Positions 19,868 through 33,055 are shown, counted from the stretch's first letter. The stretch is DNA of 64,000 nucleotides from Antedon mediterranea (GCF_964355755.1 NC_092672.1:20210501-20274500); one strand, 5' to 3'. Made by a program: numbers and translations. The notes: generated by a model from the letters alone, not told the origin.

Positions 19868-20253
19868 GTTCGCCGTGGCGCAGCTATTAACAAGGCCAAC
19901 AGCCATTAAGTCGCGTGCTACAATGCATAGTGTTACCAGACCGACAGACCGTCAGACCGACAGATCGACCGACCGACCGACCGACCGACCGACCGACCGA
20001 CCGACCGACCGACCGACCGACCGACCGACCGACCGACCGACCGACCGACCGACCGACCGACCGACCGACCGACCGACCGACCGACCGACCGACCGACCGA
20101 CCGACCGACCGACCGACCGACCGACCGACCGACCGACCGACCGACCGACCGACCGACCGACCGACCGACCGACCGACCGACCGACCGACCGACCGACCGA
20201 CCGACCGACCGACCGACCGACCGACCGACCGACCGACCGACCGACCGACCGAC
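19868..20253 (+). repeat. SINE-like repeat with a (CCGA)n expansion
   Basis: It begins with GTTCGCCGTGGCGCAGC, resembling a tRNA box A region. Next come AAGGCCAACAGCCAT, AAGTCGCGTGCTA and GCATAGTG. These last words recur in the same order, inverted, at 54712-54815, and partly at 26806-26870. From 19966 to 20253 there are 288 bp of uninterrupted 4-bp repeats (72 units), against a handful in the other copies. All reading frames across it give an artificial repeating peptide. Confidence 0.9.
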
Positions 20254-20640
20254 TTGAACAATTTAATGACGTCAGAATATATTATGTAACTATGTAAAAA
20301 TATCTAAAAAATATAAATTACATAAATATGTCAAGTTTGGTTTCAAATCATAACTTATGACATGTAAAATACCTCTAACATGAGAAAAATATAATTTCAC
20401 AATATAATGACGTTATCAAAGCCACACCCATTATATATTACATAACTTTGTGGGAAAATTTAAGAAATCAAATTAATATGGCATGTTTGGTATTAAATTA
20501 AAGCTGACATGTACAAAACCATGGAACTATATAAAATATAATTTGAACAATATAAAGACGCCATTATCTTAAGCCACACCCATTATATAAATATATTACA
20601 TAGCCTATGTAAATACGTGAACGTGATTGGTTGAAACTGC
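20254..20640 (+). repeat. Diverged tandem repeat of about 145 bp
   Basis: Three partial copies share TGAACAATTTAATGACG (20254), CACAATATAATGACG (near 20398) and TGAACAATATAAAGACG (near 20543), and two share AGCCACACCCATTATAT. Spacing is about 145 bp. No ORF. Confidence 0.7.
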
Positions 20641-20906
20641 GTCACATGACTACCGCTGCGAGGATCGTAAATCGTATATATCCTTGAGGATATGATATTG
20701 ACGATGATATTGACTGAGTAATTTTCGCGTATTTTTCGTGTCCCCTGTCATTAAACATATAAATTCTCGAGTTCGATGATATTGACTGTGTAATTTTTGT
20801 GTGGCAACACTCACGTTTGCCGATAAATAAACAAAAGTCATCTTGAACTCGGGTGGAATTGTCACTCCATCGCAAGACAACGCTTCAACCGCTGCGCCAC
20901 GGAACT
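20640..20906 (-). repeat. tRNA-derived SINE-like element
   Basis: On the minus strand it begins GTTCCGTGGCGCAGCGGTTG, a box-A-like sequence. A box-B-like GAGTTCAAGA follows about 50 bp later. The body holds a two-copy GATATTGACTG repeat. It faces the similar head at 19868, so the two are convergent. Short frames here are not genes. Confidence 0.55.
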
Positions 20907-21310
20907 TGCTTGAAGAAATTAATCTTCTAAACTATTTAAGCGATGCATACATCGCCCTCATTTGTTATTAGTCCACCCTAAAAGTGATGAAACACCAGTT
21001 GTGATTGGTCAATAGTCACGGTAGTTAATCTAGTAACTAGTACGCGCTTAACATCCGGTGAAGAGAAGAAGACGAATTGTTTATTCGGCCTACCTGAATA
21101 TAATAATAGGCTTATTGATGGAAATTCTTCTGTTAATTTAAACGACCTAGGCCTACAGTAAGTGAATATTTTATTGCCAAGGAATTAGTAATTATCTGTA
21201 TATTATTCTTCGCAAGGTAAGGTGTCTAGGCAGGCTTGTTTAAATACAATACAAATACTATAGGAGGCCTAGCCTAGCTTCACCCAACCCAGCAGACTTG
21301 TTCTTGGCTA

Positions 21311-21459
21311 TATAATATAACAGATATTGCCTTTTATATTGGTTAAATATAAGATTTAAGTTCTCGGGGAATATATATTTCATCGAACTTAATATCATTC
21401 CCTCGGGGATGTCAAATCTTATATTTAACCTCTAAGCAGTCAATATCTGTATAATATTA
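21311..21459. mobile_element. Small inverted-repeat element (about 149 bp)
   Basis: ATAACAGATATTG and GGTTAAATATAAGATTT on the left recur inverted on the right (AAATCTTATATTTAACC, CAATATCTGTATAAT). The centre has a second small inverted word (CTCGGGGA, TCCCTCGGGG). This is the form of a short MITE or stable hairpin. Confidence 0.65.
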
Positions 21460-21645
21460 CTGTAATATAATGTTGCGTTGTTGAGGTACTAATGAAGACT
21501 CTGACTCGCTTGACTGTCGTAACACATATATTGTTTATTCAGTATAATACTTCAGTACAATATACAACTATAAGTATAGATAAGGAACGGAGGATCAATG
21601 ATGCTGTCGGTGAGGTGTGAAGTGTGTAGGTCTGCTTCTGAAGAA

Positions 21646-21742
21646 GTGGCTGTGAGGTGTGTGCTCCGTGAGGTGGCTGTAAGGTGTGTGCTCCGTGAGG
21701 TGGCTGTAAGGTGTGTGCTCCGTGAGGTGGCTGTAAGGTGTG
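21646..21742 (+). repeat. 27-bp minisatellite, about 3.6 units
   Basis: GTGGCTGT starts at 21646, 21673, 21700 and 21727. Because 27 is a multiple of three, it holds open a 73-codon frame (21598-21819) with repeating peptide. I do not regard that frame as a gene. Confidence 0.85.
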
Positions 21743-23913
21743 TCTGGGCTCTTCTGAAACTTGGGGGTATATTAGCTCAGTTCATTTGCATAATGTCATT
21801 ACATCATTTATGGAGCTAATGATTGGTCCTAAGTTGATCCAGGGGTGTTTAAGTGGGAATGATTGATCTTATCTGGGGAGGTTACAATGATGAATTGGCC
21901 CTGTCGAATCTCTGCTAAAAACTGTCAATATCTAATTGTTTTACGATGGGAACAGTCACAAAGTTATTCTTTAGGGATTCTATTATAAACTAAATGGTCA
22001 TTAAAACATCTGGACAAACTCTCCTCTGGACTTTCTGGGTCAAGTTTGTGAACTTATTTAAATTCTGATACAAAGGTCAATTTCTTAAATATAAAAGTAT
22101 ATCGTTATATTACATTACATAACTTTCAAAATGTTGAACTACTGTAGATCATAAGCTCTGTCTACCACTATCAAACTTTATGTGAGAAATAAATGTGATC
22201 TGCACATATATGGTGATAACGATATTTGGGCATAGAGCACACTTTTTATGTCAAACTTATGTAGTGATAGTGTAGACATAGCTTAAGATTGAGCAACATG
22301 ACAGAAAGACAAACCGCAACAGGCACAGAACATGATTCTTAAACCGCCCGGTGATATGCTGAAATTTGATTAATTAATTTGAAACAATAAAGATGAGGAA
22401 ACATAAGAATATTTAAATTACAAATAAATAAATTGATTGATTTGTCCTTAGGACACTCAAATCTTAAAATATTACATTAACATTAATTCTCTAAACATTT
22501 TAAAAATTCTATAAAAATGATATTTAATATAATGTTGTTTTACTCTTACTTTGTTCTATATTTATTTTTGTACTGCATGTTTGTGTCTTTGTTGTGTGTT
22601 TGAAATTTAGTTTTGAAATATATGAGAAACCCTTTCAGATTCTGAAATATTTAAAGTTATTGGTGAACTCTACACAGTAGGCACATTGTAAATAAACTAT
22701 AGAAATTGATACCAAGAACTATGTTTATCCTCATTCTTTTAGAGAATCAAGACAGATTTTGTGGATTCATTTATTTCAAGATGGATTTACTCAATAATCC
22801 TCATTATGGGATTATTTTAAAAATATGTTAGCACTGTTAAAATAAACAAACCAAGTTCACAAGAAGAAAATGTTGGGAATGAAATAATAAGATTAAATTT
22901 GGGTTATGGCTGGTAGATGGTATACATTACAAAAATAATAAATAGTAAACTGAATCAACAAATTAAACTTGTATAAATGATGGCAAATACTCACAATAAA
23001 AGCTTAAAAAATGTTTGCTCATTTGACTGGCACATAATTAGTATGTTATGTTCAGGCCTAATTTATCTAATTTTCTTTAGTACCGTACTTGACTACAGTC
23101 GGTATAACATAGTATAATAGCAATAATTCATGTTATTCTTTCAATGAATGTGAACATACTGTCTGTTATTATTTCATAGATCCTAAATGTATATCAAAGC
23201 AATGCTGAAAATTAGTATTATACCGTATTGTTTTTGTTATACATATATTAAGTTTTAATTGATTAATTTTATTAGATATATTTTTGACACAGCAAAATAA
23301 TATGATTGTAAAAAAGTGATGTTATAATTACACTGTCAATTGTGTATAAAACAGAAATGCCTACACACAAACACACACTAATCAGTAGGCCTAAATGATT
23401 ATAAACAAGTATGGCTATTACAAGTTGGAGTGGTGTAATTGAATAGTGAAAACCTGTTATTAACAGCTACAACACAATTTGAAATTTAAAATAAATTTTC
23501 CAGATTTATAATTGCACTGTACAATAATACTATAAAATTATTCAAAATATGTAGGATGAAGGTTTATTTTAAAATAGCTTTTACATTCTGCCCAATTATT
23601 TCAAAATAAAATTGATTATAGATGATACAGTTAGTATTATCTGTTTAATATTTCAGAATTCAAGTATACCTTGATCATGAGCATAAGCATAGTTTATACA
23701 AACAATACATTTTACAATGCTTTATAGAAATAATCATTTAAAGTTGATTGTTAGTTATTAGAAAAATATCTTTCAACATTGAAAACAAAGTAATAAACTG
23801 TTATCAATTAAGGATATTTATTTACAAGATTATTAGTCATTTTTTTGTTTAGATATTAAGGAATAAGATGTACATGTTTTGTAACTTTGTTTATTATTTA
23901 ATATTTTCAATAG
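21743..23913. other. AT-rich DNA upstream of the first visible ankyrin exon
   Basis: No ORF, no repeat array and no recognisable element were seen apart from short A/T runs. It is most simply intron or upstream sequence of the ankyrin gene. Confidence 0.5.
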
Positions 23914-24012
23914 GATGGCACTACAGCGTTGATATATGCTGCTGTTGTAGGTAATGCAACCATCTGCCATCAACTTATTGATGGTGGAGCTGATATTAAC
24001 CTACAAGATAAG
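23914..24012 (+). CDS. Ankyrin-repeat exon 1 of those visible (33 residues)
   Basis: A 99-bp exon bounded by a pyrimidine/A-rich tract ending TTTTCAATAG and a donor GTAAGTAA. It encodes one ankyrin repeat starting DGTTALIYAAVVGN, with LIDGGADINLQDK at its end, matching the family pattern of T-A-L, a glycine turn and GADIN. The exon is phase 0 at both ends, so it can be added or skipped without shifting frame. Ankyrin repeats mediate protein binding; the partner and the rest of the protein cannot be known here. It is more diverged than the two later exons. Confidence 0.88.
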
Positions 24013-24135
24013 GTAAGTAATACACACATTTTTAAAATAAAATTATTGAACCTTCAGTGAAACAAATCAATGAATTGAAACTATTGTTTTAGAATTTATA
24101 TGCTACCACCACTATAACTTTAGGAAAATCATATA

Positions 24136-24388
24136 TTATCTCTTAGTGTACGTGAATTCTGTAATCCGATTGGTCAATATATGAGATATAATTCCGGATT
24201 ACGCCCATTTACTCAGTCAAGTGGATCAGAAGGGCAATATATCCCGTATTACCTGTTTGATGTTTCTACGCGCGCGGTGTTTATGTATTGTATTTTTGTC
24301 GTTGAGCGCATGCGTAGTTGTGATTTCAACCATCGAATATGAACCAGTCTCTTGTCCAATTGCTTATAATGTGTACACTAAGAGATAA
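24136..24388. mobile_element. 253-bp MITE in the ankyrin intron
   Basis: TTATCTCTTAGTGTAC at 24136-24151 is exactly inverted at 24373-24388. The interior is GC- and CpG-richer than the intron and has no ORF. It lies about 120 bp downstream of the ankyrin exon's donor site. The target duplication is not clear. Confidence 0.7.
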
Positions 24389-26230
24389 AATCTTTGCACC
24401 CTATAATAACACAATACTGGTGTGTGTACTGTATATAGGTCAATATAGAAATGATGTAATAACTTATTTTCTTCTCACATAAAACATTTTACAAATTCTC
24501 AAAATATTCTGTTTAAACTTGCAATCAAATTTTTGTATTAAGAAAATGTATACTTCAAGTTACTTGTTTACAACATTAATATGTGTATTCAATAATATAC
24601 ACATTTATTTTCCATAATTCGTTACCGAATGCTGCTTTAGAAATAAAGTGTGAAATGAATTTTACAGCACAGTTTTTAAATATTTTTGCTATTGATTATT
24701 ATAATTTAACTACTATACTGTAAAATAAAAAATGCTGATAGCATACACCTAATCATCAAAGTTTGTACAGTTAAATGGTATCAAAGTCAGTATGTTTTTA
24801 TAAATTGATAACATTCAATAGAATGCTCATAACACAAACTTTATTCTTTTGAATATTTAACTGTATTTTAGTATTAGGCAGGTTAGATAACAGGAATAAC
24901 ATTTGTTAATATAAGTTTTAAAAAAAAATGTACATTTTAAAAAAAGGTTGTGAATATGAATCATGTCTATCATCAACCTCCACCTTGATTCCTTTGCTCT
25001 TTATATTTTAAGGATATTTCTAGATTAAAATGATATATCTATGCTGAAATGAAAGGTTGTGAAGATTACTTTTGGTAGAAGGGCTCTTCTTACCTAAAAT
25101 TAGAGCAAATACATAAGGCCATAACACCAATATTATGACAAAATATATATTACATATACGCACACATATATTATACAAAATTTCATAATTTTGGTGGTAT
25201 ATTGTTCTGTATAATGTTGAAGATTCTAAGTTCTTTAAATTTAACCAATGGCAGCATATCATAGTTAAAATTATTTGAGTTGCTCTTACAGCCTTGTGTT
25301 AAATGTTTGTTGGAACCATTGTTATAATTTGAAATCTGTCGGTTTATGAACCAAATCCAAGCCTATTAAATTCTATTGGCTTGCTACTCATATATCTTCG
25401 TAATTTTTTAATTAAATTTAGCCATTAGGCCTTTCCACAATCTCTACAACATTCTAATTTTTATGGACTAATTAAAATGCAGTATTATTATTATTTGAAT
25501 TTTCGAAATCTACAGTATTCTAGCTAATCTTGGTTTATTTAAAACGGATTGTAAATTGCTAAAAGATCACATAACCAAAAAAAACTTGTAATTTTTATTT
25601 TTTGGTGTTAAACAGTTTATGAGAAAAAATTGCCTTACTTGAAGCGTAACAGTATTGTGGTTATAATCAAGAAATTGCAAATTTCAAGGCAATTAAATTA
25701 CTTTACACTGATAAAGGTACACACAAGTGTAGCCAACAATTCTTGAGTAAGCTACATTTTAATTTCTACATAATGCATTGCTCTATAGTTCTAAATAAAC
25801 CTCGCTCTTCAATATTAGTTTGAATTATACTAGATTGTTTGGTCTATAAATGAAAGGAAAACAATTTCTTATACAGTAGTTTTCATTAATTCATTTATTT
25901 TTAATCCCATGAATTATTAAACAGATAATTACATACATCTATTATGTATTTTTGTTTATGTGCATAGTAGGATAGATAATAAGCAGCACTTAGCACAATC
26001 AATTGATTGTCTACAAGATTCCAATTGTACAACTCTGTCAATAACCAATGCTAATTACATATAATTCAAGCATTCAATTTGTTATCAAACAATAGATAAC
26101 AAATTTAATACATAGCAAAGCAGAATTGTTTCTATGAATTAAAATGTACCACATGTATAGTAATGAACACAATGATGATGAAAACAATTATGAAGTATTA
26201 TATCAAGAAGATATATACTGTCACACTTTG
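24389..26230. other. Ankyrin-gene intron, AT-rich
   Basis: No gene, array or element recognised. Short ORFs are at chance level for this composition. Confidence 0.5.
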
Positions 26231-26233
26231 TAA

Positions 26234-26710
26234 TAAATCAAATCAAATCAAATCAAATCTTTATTCGTTCCATATATACTAAATTGTACATGGAAAAATT
26301 GTTTTCCTCGATAGAAAAATATGGTAAAACATTCATAATTACATCATACATAGAACAAATTTACAATTTAAAAACATTAATTAAAACATCCATCAACAGT
26401 AAAACTTTAAAATATATATTACATGTGCGCTATTATGGTCTAACAATCTTTGAGTTAAAAATATGAGTTGAATTTGGTACAAAAGACAGTCGATTTCTTG
26501 ACGTATCAGCTCTAAAAGCCCGTAACCGGCCTGACTTGTTCTTTAAAAATCTCATATGTAATGGATGTTTCTTATCTTCTAAAATTTTACTTAATTTACT
26601 TAGGACCTGTTTTTCATGAAGATATTTTAAATCATTAACCGTACAACCAATTATATTTGATGCTATCTTAGTAATTCTAATTTTGTTTGCATGGTCACTC
26701 ACTACGCTAT
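26234..26710 (-). pseudogene. 5'-truncated LINE 3' end with (GATTT)n tail
   Basis: On the minus strand an 89-codon frame (26702-26433) reads like the extreme C-terminus of a LINE ORF2: KHPLHMRF, then SGRLRAF and RLSFVPNSTHIFN. It resembles the fragments at 45238-45558 and 61741-62567. An AATAAA-type signal and a five-fold 5-bp repeat (AAATC on +, 26234-26259) form its 3' end. It was truncated on insertion and cannot encode RT. Confidence 0.8.
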
Positions 26711-26791
26711 AAGATCATAGAGGTAATAATTGCATTTAGCCTAACTGTGGAATAGCTTTGTGTCACATAATACAACTATTCTATTGATCAG

Positions 26792-27590
26792 GTTTTTAGT
26801 CGCGTGGAAGCGACTCTAAAGTTCACTATGTCGGTCTGTCTGTCGGTCGGTATCACTATGCGTTTTATCGCTTTCTGACCTTATCTTGATATCAGTTTAA
26901 TCTAGCTAAGTCAATTTTTCACAGTATATTCCTTATGGCCAGGAATCGATGTGGTTATGTTTTCACGGTGCGCAATAACAAATTACGCGGTCTACGCACG
27001 ATTTAACGAAATCACGTTTGTAATCATATCTTCACAACCATGAATCACAATTAAATAAAATTTGGTACTCATAAATTTCAGGCCATAAATCATCATATGG
27101 CAATACAATTACGTGCGTAGCGCATGTAACGCATGCGTACGCGCGCCTAAAATTTTCAAAATTTATTTTCGATGAAATAAGAGTACGTTTCAGGCAATTT
27201 TAAGCGTTTACAAAATTGCCATGAGTCACAAAGCCACAAAGTTACGCGCGCACGCGCATTTAAAATTTTAAAATGCGCAAAATTCATTTTTAATCAACTT
27301 TCTACGCGTTTCTTGTCATTTTGAGCATGTCAAAAATTCCCATACGCGCGCAAATTTTTACGCGCGTGGTGCGCACGTAGCGTTAAATACATATTTTTTT
27401 CGTGTGATTTATGTTCTTGCAGCCTTTTCTAATATTTTTACCATCTTTTAAACAATTTCGACTTAAAATTACGTCATACGAGCACGTCGAATTGGATAAT
27501 TTTCGCACGTTTTTGATGGAAAAGTTAAAAAATCGTCAAAATTATGCCTTTTTAGTCGCGTGGACGCGACTATATTTCACTATGTGAAAT
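26792..27590. repeat. About 0.8-kb CpG-rich repeat bounded by direct AGTCGCGTGG words
   Basis: TTTTTAGTCGCGTGGAAGCG near 26795 and TTTTTAGTCGCGTGGACGCG near 27550 are direct copies, each followed by TTCACTATGT. The word folds as AGTCGCG-TGGA-CGCGACT in the right copy. After the left copy comes a short GTCGGTCT/GTCGGTCG run related to the (CCGA)n family, then many CGCGCG-rich stretches. No ORF. It is probably a non-autonomous repeat plus a solo start of a second copy. Confidence 0.55.
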
Positions 27591-28494
27591 AGTAGTAGCT
27601 TGATTTGTTTCTTAATGATTCCTCTACAGTTACTGTACTTAATAACAATGTCACTATAGTAGCTTGATTTGTTTCATGATTCCTCTACAGTACTGTACTT
27701 AATAACAATGTCACCATACAGTAGCTTGATTTGTTTCTTAATGATTCCTCTACAGTTACTGTACTTAATAACAATGTCACTATAGTAGCTTGATTTGTTT
27801 CTTAATGATTCCTCTACAGTACTGTACTTAATAACAATGTCACCATAAAGTAGCTTGATTTGTTTCTTAATGATTCCTCTACAGTACTGTTCTTAATAAC
27901 AATGTCACCATACAGTAGCTTGATTTGTTTCTTAATGATTCCTCTACAGTACTGTACTTAATAACAATGTCACTATACAGTAGCTTGATTTGTTTCATAA
28001 TGATTCCTCTACAGTTACTGTACTTAATAACAATGTCACTATACAGTAGCTTGATTTGTTTCTTAATGATTCCTCTACAGTACTGTACTTAATAACAATG
28101 TCACCATACAGTAGCTTGATTTGTTTCTTAATGATTCCTCTACAGTTACTGTACTTAATAACAATGTCACTATATTAGCTTGATTTGTTTCATAATGATT
28201 CCTCTACATACTGTACTTAATAACAATGTCACCATACAGTAGCTTGATTTGTTTCTTAATGATTCCTCTACAGTACTGTACTTAATAACAATGTCACCAT
28301 ACAGTAGCTTGATTTGTTTCTTAATGATTCCTTTACAGTACTGTACTTAATAACAATGTCACTATAGTAGCTTAATTTGTTTCATAATGATTCCTCTACA
28401 GTTACTGTACTTAATAACAACGTCACTATACAGTAGCTTGATTTGTTTCTTAATGATTCCTCTACAGTACAGAACTTAATAACAATGTCACTAT
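27591..28494 (+). repeat. Minisatellite of about 65 bp, 14 units
   Basis: The words AGCTTGATTTGTTTC, ATGATTCCTCTACAG and CTTAATAACAATGTCAC repeat 14 times. Units alternate small differences (CAGTACTG versus CAGTTACTG; CACTATAG versus CACCATACAG). It lies inside the ankyrin-gene intron. A (CA)n run follows at about 28512. Confidence 0.95.
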
Positions 28495-30349
28495 AACAAT
28501 TAATTCATTAAACACACACACACATTAAAGTAAATCTGATACAATACCCTTACACACACCAATCTTGCTTGTATTTTGTATTTTAAACGATTTATTTTAT
28601 CTGTATTTTACCAAATTTTAACATTTTTTAGCTCATTTTTATATCTTTATGAGAATTTTTAACTTTGAACAAACAAAAATTATATACATATTTTTCTGTG
28701 TTTGACCATGAATAAATGAATACTAGGCCGGTAATTTGTTTAGGTTTATAACTAAATAGGCCTACTGTAATAATATTCAATTCAAATTGTTCTATCCTAA
28801 TTATAGTTTTCAAAGTATTAAATACAAAATTACTAAAGAAATATAAAATGGAGACTCCTTTATTTTTTTTTATACATAAGCAATATTATAATAATAATTA
28901 ATCTGATACTCTAGAATATAAGTTTAAAGTTGATTATTTTAATAAAATATAATATTTTTGGCATCATGTGTTACTACTACTCACACAGTGATAAAACCTA
29001 ACATGGCTGTTCAAGTGAGGCAAAAGCTTCTCTTTTCACCTCCATTTAAACAATTTAAGCATTTTACTAATGTAATATACAGTACATAAGTACTTTCCTA
29101 TCTACCAGATTGTTGATTCAGACAGCTTCAACCAGTTAAAGTTTTTGATAATTTCCTTGGATGATATATTTTTTACTGAAACCACTCTGAGTCTAACTAA
29201 ATACCTGATCCTAATACAAATTTTAAAGATGCCAAATAATAATAAATATAAGTTATTAAAAGATAGTGATAAAATTAGCGCTGTATGTGTCAATTGAAAT
29301 GAAAATATGCTGTTAGTTTACAGGGTAAACAAAATTTGGTTCAAAACTTTACTATACCAATTTTCAACACAAGTGCAACTGATTATCAATGATTTAGACT
29401 CTCAATATAAAATCTGGTAGTGATGATGATACACCTTTAAAGCTGTTTTACAAGTGATCAAGTGTCCTTTTGCATTAGTGTTTAGTGGTTACAATAATAT
29501 ATAAACCACAAAAATATTGTCCAATGCTTTCTGTGTACCAATCCAATTGTACCCAATGTTCCAAATTAATCCATCAAAAATATTTGTGGTTAATTAAATT
29601 CCACAAATGTAAAATTTATGGAGGGCGCCATTCAAGTTTATCTAAATTGTGTGCACAATAAAAAGAAGTTTGTTATATTTTAATATTGTTGGTGTTTTTG
29701 ACAATTAGGCTTAAATATTAGTTGTTACTGTGTGCAAAACAATATCAGTTTTTTGTGGCAACAGTGTACAGTTATATGCTCTAATTTAAAATATAATCTT
29801 TAATGTGTATTATTATCAATACATAATGCTATACATTATGTTTTTTCACGCTATGGTCATAAATTTCCATTTGAAACACTTTATAAAACATTGAAAACAA
29901 TAGTGCTTGGCCATTTTATTAAATTAATATTAATTTTTTTAAACAGTATTTAATCAATAGTTGAAGGTGTATTGTCCTCAAAATCATGAAACATGAAGAT
30001 TAATTAAATCAGATTTTTAATATGTTATTTTGTAGGGTTTTAATAAAGTTACTGTAATCACTTCCCTAGAAAAAAAAACGAAAAATAATAATGTTTTCAC
30101 TTATAAAATGACAAATAAATGGTTAAATTCAACCAAAAACCCATTAAATTCTGTTTATATTGTTAGCACTTTCAGTACCAGTGTACTCTATAGCTCACTA
30201 TGTCAGTCAGTAGGTTGGTCGGTAAACACTAACTCAAATGTGTGCATGTGACTGCAGCCATGTAATGGCCTTGTCATCTATTTAAATAATAATAAATACA
30301 ACATAGTACAAAACTGACTCCAAATAACAAGAGGCAAGCCATGATTCAA
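28495..30349. other. Ankyrin-gene intron, AT-rich
   Basis: No gene or element recognised. A CACTATGTCAGTCAG-like word near 30197 resembles the GTCGGTC repeat family seen at 26820 and 54720, but it is too short to call. Confidence 0.45.
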
Positions 30350-32403
30350 TGTTTAAATATAAATCTACCCACTGTAATGTTGGTGTTGCTACAGTTTTTC
30401 ATATTTTAGAACAATGACAGATTATCAATGCTTACTTTTTAGCATTCATTCAAGTATAAGCAATAATGTCAACAGTATACTATTTGTAAATCACAATATA
30501 AAAAGATCAACTTTAATGATTTTGTAAAGCCTAATATTTGTTTATACATTCTTTTAAATTCAAACTTTTATTTATCCACAAAATATCAAAGATCAAAAAT
30601 AAACTTGTTTCAAAAATGAAAAAAAAATTAAAACAGTGATCGTGCCTTTAGTTGCATGGTCATTAAGTGACACTATTTTAACTAAAATAACTAACTTAAA
30701 TTTAAAGTTTAGTTAGCAAAGTTCAAAAGGATGAACTAAAACACATAATAAAAACCTTAAAAGAGGCTACGAGGATGCTTGTTTTTCTTGTCTTACCACT
30801 ATTGAATAAATGTTATTGAATTGAAATTAAATTGAATTGAATTCACAGCCTACACATACTATAATATAAAAAAGACAAAATATGATGTTTTAATTAAGTT
30901 TAACTAAAAATGAAAAACTACAATGTGTATTCCCTTTGCGTACTGATCAGCCATTTTTTATTGTTGCAAGGTTTCAAAAGATGCCATGAACTTTACTCCG
31001 TCCATTGGATTGAATGTTAAATCAACCAAATATAAGTCCTGATAATGAACAGAACAGAGTATGCTCAGTATAATGTGCATAAGCATGCGCAGATTAATAT
31101 TTTGTGTAGATTACCGTATCCTTTCATCTACCATCCCCTTCGTCTACCGTACTGTCATAAAGTCACTAGTTTTATTTTAAATTAACAGCACACTACGTGC
31201 AACAGCTAATACAGTAGTACTAATCATTGTCAGTATTTTCATTTCTATTGTAAATTAATAGTCAACAGATACCTCTTAGAATCAGTCAGTCATACATAAT
31301 TATTATTCATCCACCCTTTACCACAAATTTGGGATTTTTAAAATGTCTTTCTTTCTATCATATATATTCATTTATGACTGACAATTTTATACTTATAGTT
31401 TCATTCTACTGTAAAACAATAATACTCTCTTTGTCATTACAATCAGCCTCTTACATTAACATTCAAATTAATTCAGAATAAATACATTTGAATGATGAAG
31501 CCTAAAAAAACAAAAAAACAGAATAACTAAAATACAAATAAATTGGTATATTTCTATACTATTGTACCTTTGATCAAAGAACTTATAACACAAGAATCTC
31601 CTGTTCGTCCGAAGCGCGCAACAATTTCGAAAGGCATTGTGAGATAGAATAGAGCTAATGGGTGGCGCCATTGTGAGCCATGGAGTAGCGCGCCCTCATC
31701 AAATTAGAAAGTCAAAATCATAGAGGGGATCTGCTAATACTATAGTGGGGATAGAGTAATTGACTGAGCCCTCTATAGGAATTAATAGTTTTGACTTCCT
31801 GGAGGGGGAGCTGCTCCTTGCTGTGAAATGGCGTTGCCCAGTTTGACCTTTTAACTCTGTACTTCTAGTACTACAAGTTCTTTGCTTTGATGTAGATGAT
31901 GATACATAAAACTGTTATAAAGCCTACCAAACATACAGTGCTAATTGACGGTGATTATTTGCTTTTTGTTAAAAGTAAATAATAGTCAACCAGAAATAAA
32001 ACTTGGTTTACTAAAAAACTAAGCTTTGGTTGTAAACACAATGTAGGCGCTATGCAAGCGAGTTGACCAATAACAAGCAACAGTTTGGAAATTGGATAGA
32101 CTACAGACAAATGGACAGACTAAATGTTGGGACAAACAAACTTATTACATGCAATTATTACTCACTAATCAGCTCTGTAGTCCCATGGGTACTCTTTTAA
32201 ATAGTTATTGATTACAGTGCCTTAAAATATTCTTTAAATAATAATTGTGTAAATTAATTTGACCAGGACCTTACCATGCCAATCCATATCAATACTTTGA
32301 GTTACACTTGTAGATAATATATTGATATTAATTTGTAGCTATACACTAGGCTTCATTATCTTAAGATTATTAGAGTATGCGTATTCAGCAGTATGATCAT
32401 ACA

Positions 32404-32690
32404 CACTGTTTATATTTTGTGTGGTGTAACGAGTACAGGGGTAGGCCTATAGCTACAGCAGTAGGTCATAATCACTGTTTATATTTTGTATGGTGTAACG
32501 AGTACAGGGGTAGGCCTATAGCTACAGCAGTAGGTCATATCCACTGTTTATATTTTGTATGGTGTAACGAGTACAGGGGTAGGCCTATAGTTATAGCAGT
32601 GATCATAATCACTGTTTATATTTTATGTGGTGTAGTAGGAACAGAGGTAGTCCTATGCTACAGCAGTATGATCATACTCACTTATAGGGC
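32404..32690 (+). repeat. 69-bp minisatellite in copy A, four units
   Basis: ACTGTTTATATTTTG starts at 32404, 32474, 32543 and 32611, each unit with GAGTACAGGGGTAGGCCTA-type sequence. Copy B has only two units (46830 and 46900). The 139-codon frame here (32377-32796) is a product of the repeat. Confidence 0.85.
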
Positions 32691-32835
32691 TGGAAATCAT
32701 TTAATATATTGGGTTGTAATTGGAGTAGGGAGTATGGGCAAAACATCTGACCAATTACTCAACTCCCTAAAGCAAAGCTACTCCACAGTAGTTTAATACA
32801 ATTAAGCTGCTTACTTGGGCTCAAATCTAACCACT

Positions 32836-32905
32836 AGCCATCAGCGCAAGTGGTCAGAGGTAAGAACGCCAGGCTAGTGATCTGGAGGTCGTGGGTTCGA
32901 GCACC
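32836..32905 (+). repeat. tRNA-like SINE head (copy A)
   Basis: Box-A-like CAGCGCAAGTGGTCAGAGG and box-B-like GGGTTCGAGC flank a CCAGG/TCTGG arm with loop CTAGTGA. The T-arm is damaged relative to copy B and no 7-bp acceptor stem can form. This is a tRNA-derived repeat rather than a working tRNA gene. Confidence 0.65.
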
Positions 32906-33055
32906 CGAGAACTGTAATTTTTTCGCAAGTCTCAAGTGTACTTAGTATGAAGTACAAATGACGTCAGAGTAGGGCAAAACATCTGAACAATCATTCAAAT
33001 ATACCAAATTTTATATTGTGGTGTGTCTGGTACAGGGGTATGGCTATATCAGTAT

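Noticed and set aside
19875-20297. Long frames on both strands giving repeating PTDR or GRSV peptides
   Set aside because: They are translations of the (CCGA)n tract, which is open in every frame because 4-bp units lack stop codons.
21598-21819. 73-codon frame
   Set aside because: Held open by a 27-bp minisatellite whose length is a multiple of three.
32377-32796. 139-codon frame with repeated HCLYFVWCNEYRGRP units
   Set aside because: Produced by a 69-bp minisatellite (a multiple of three); not kept as a similar frame in copy B.
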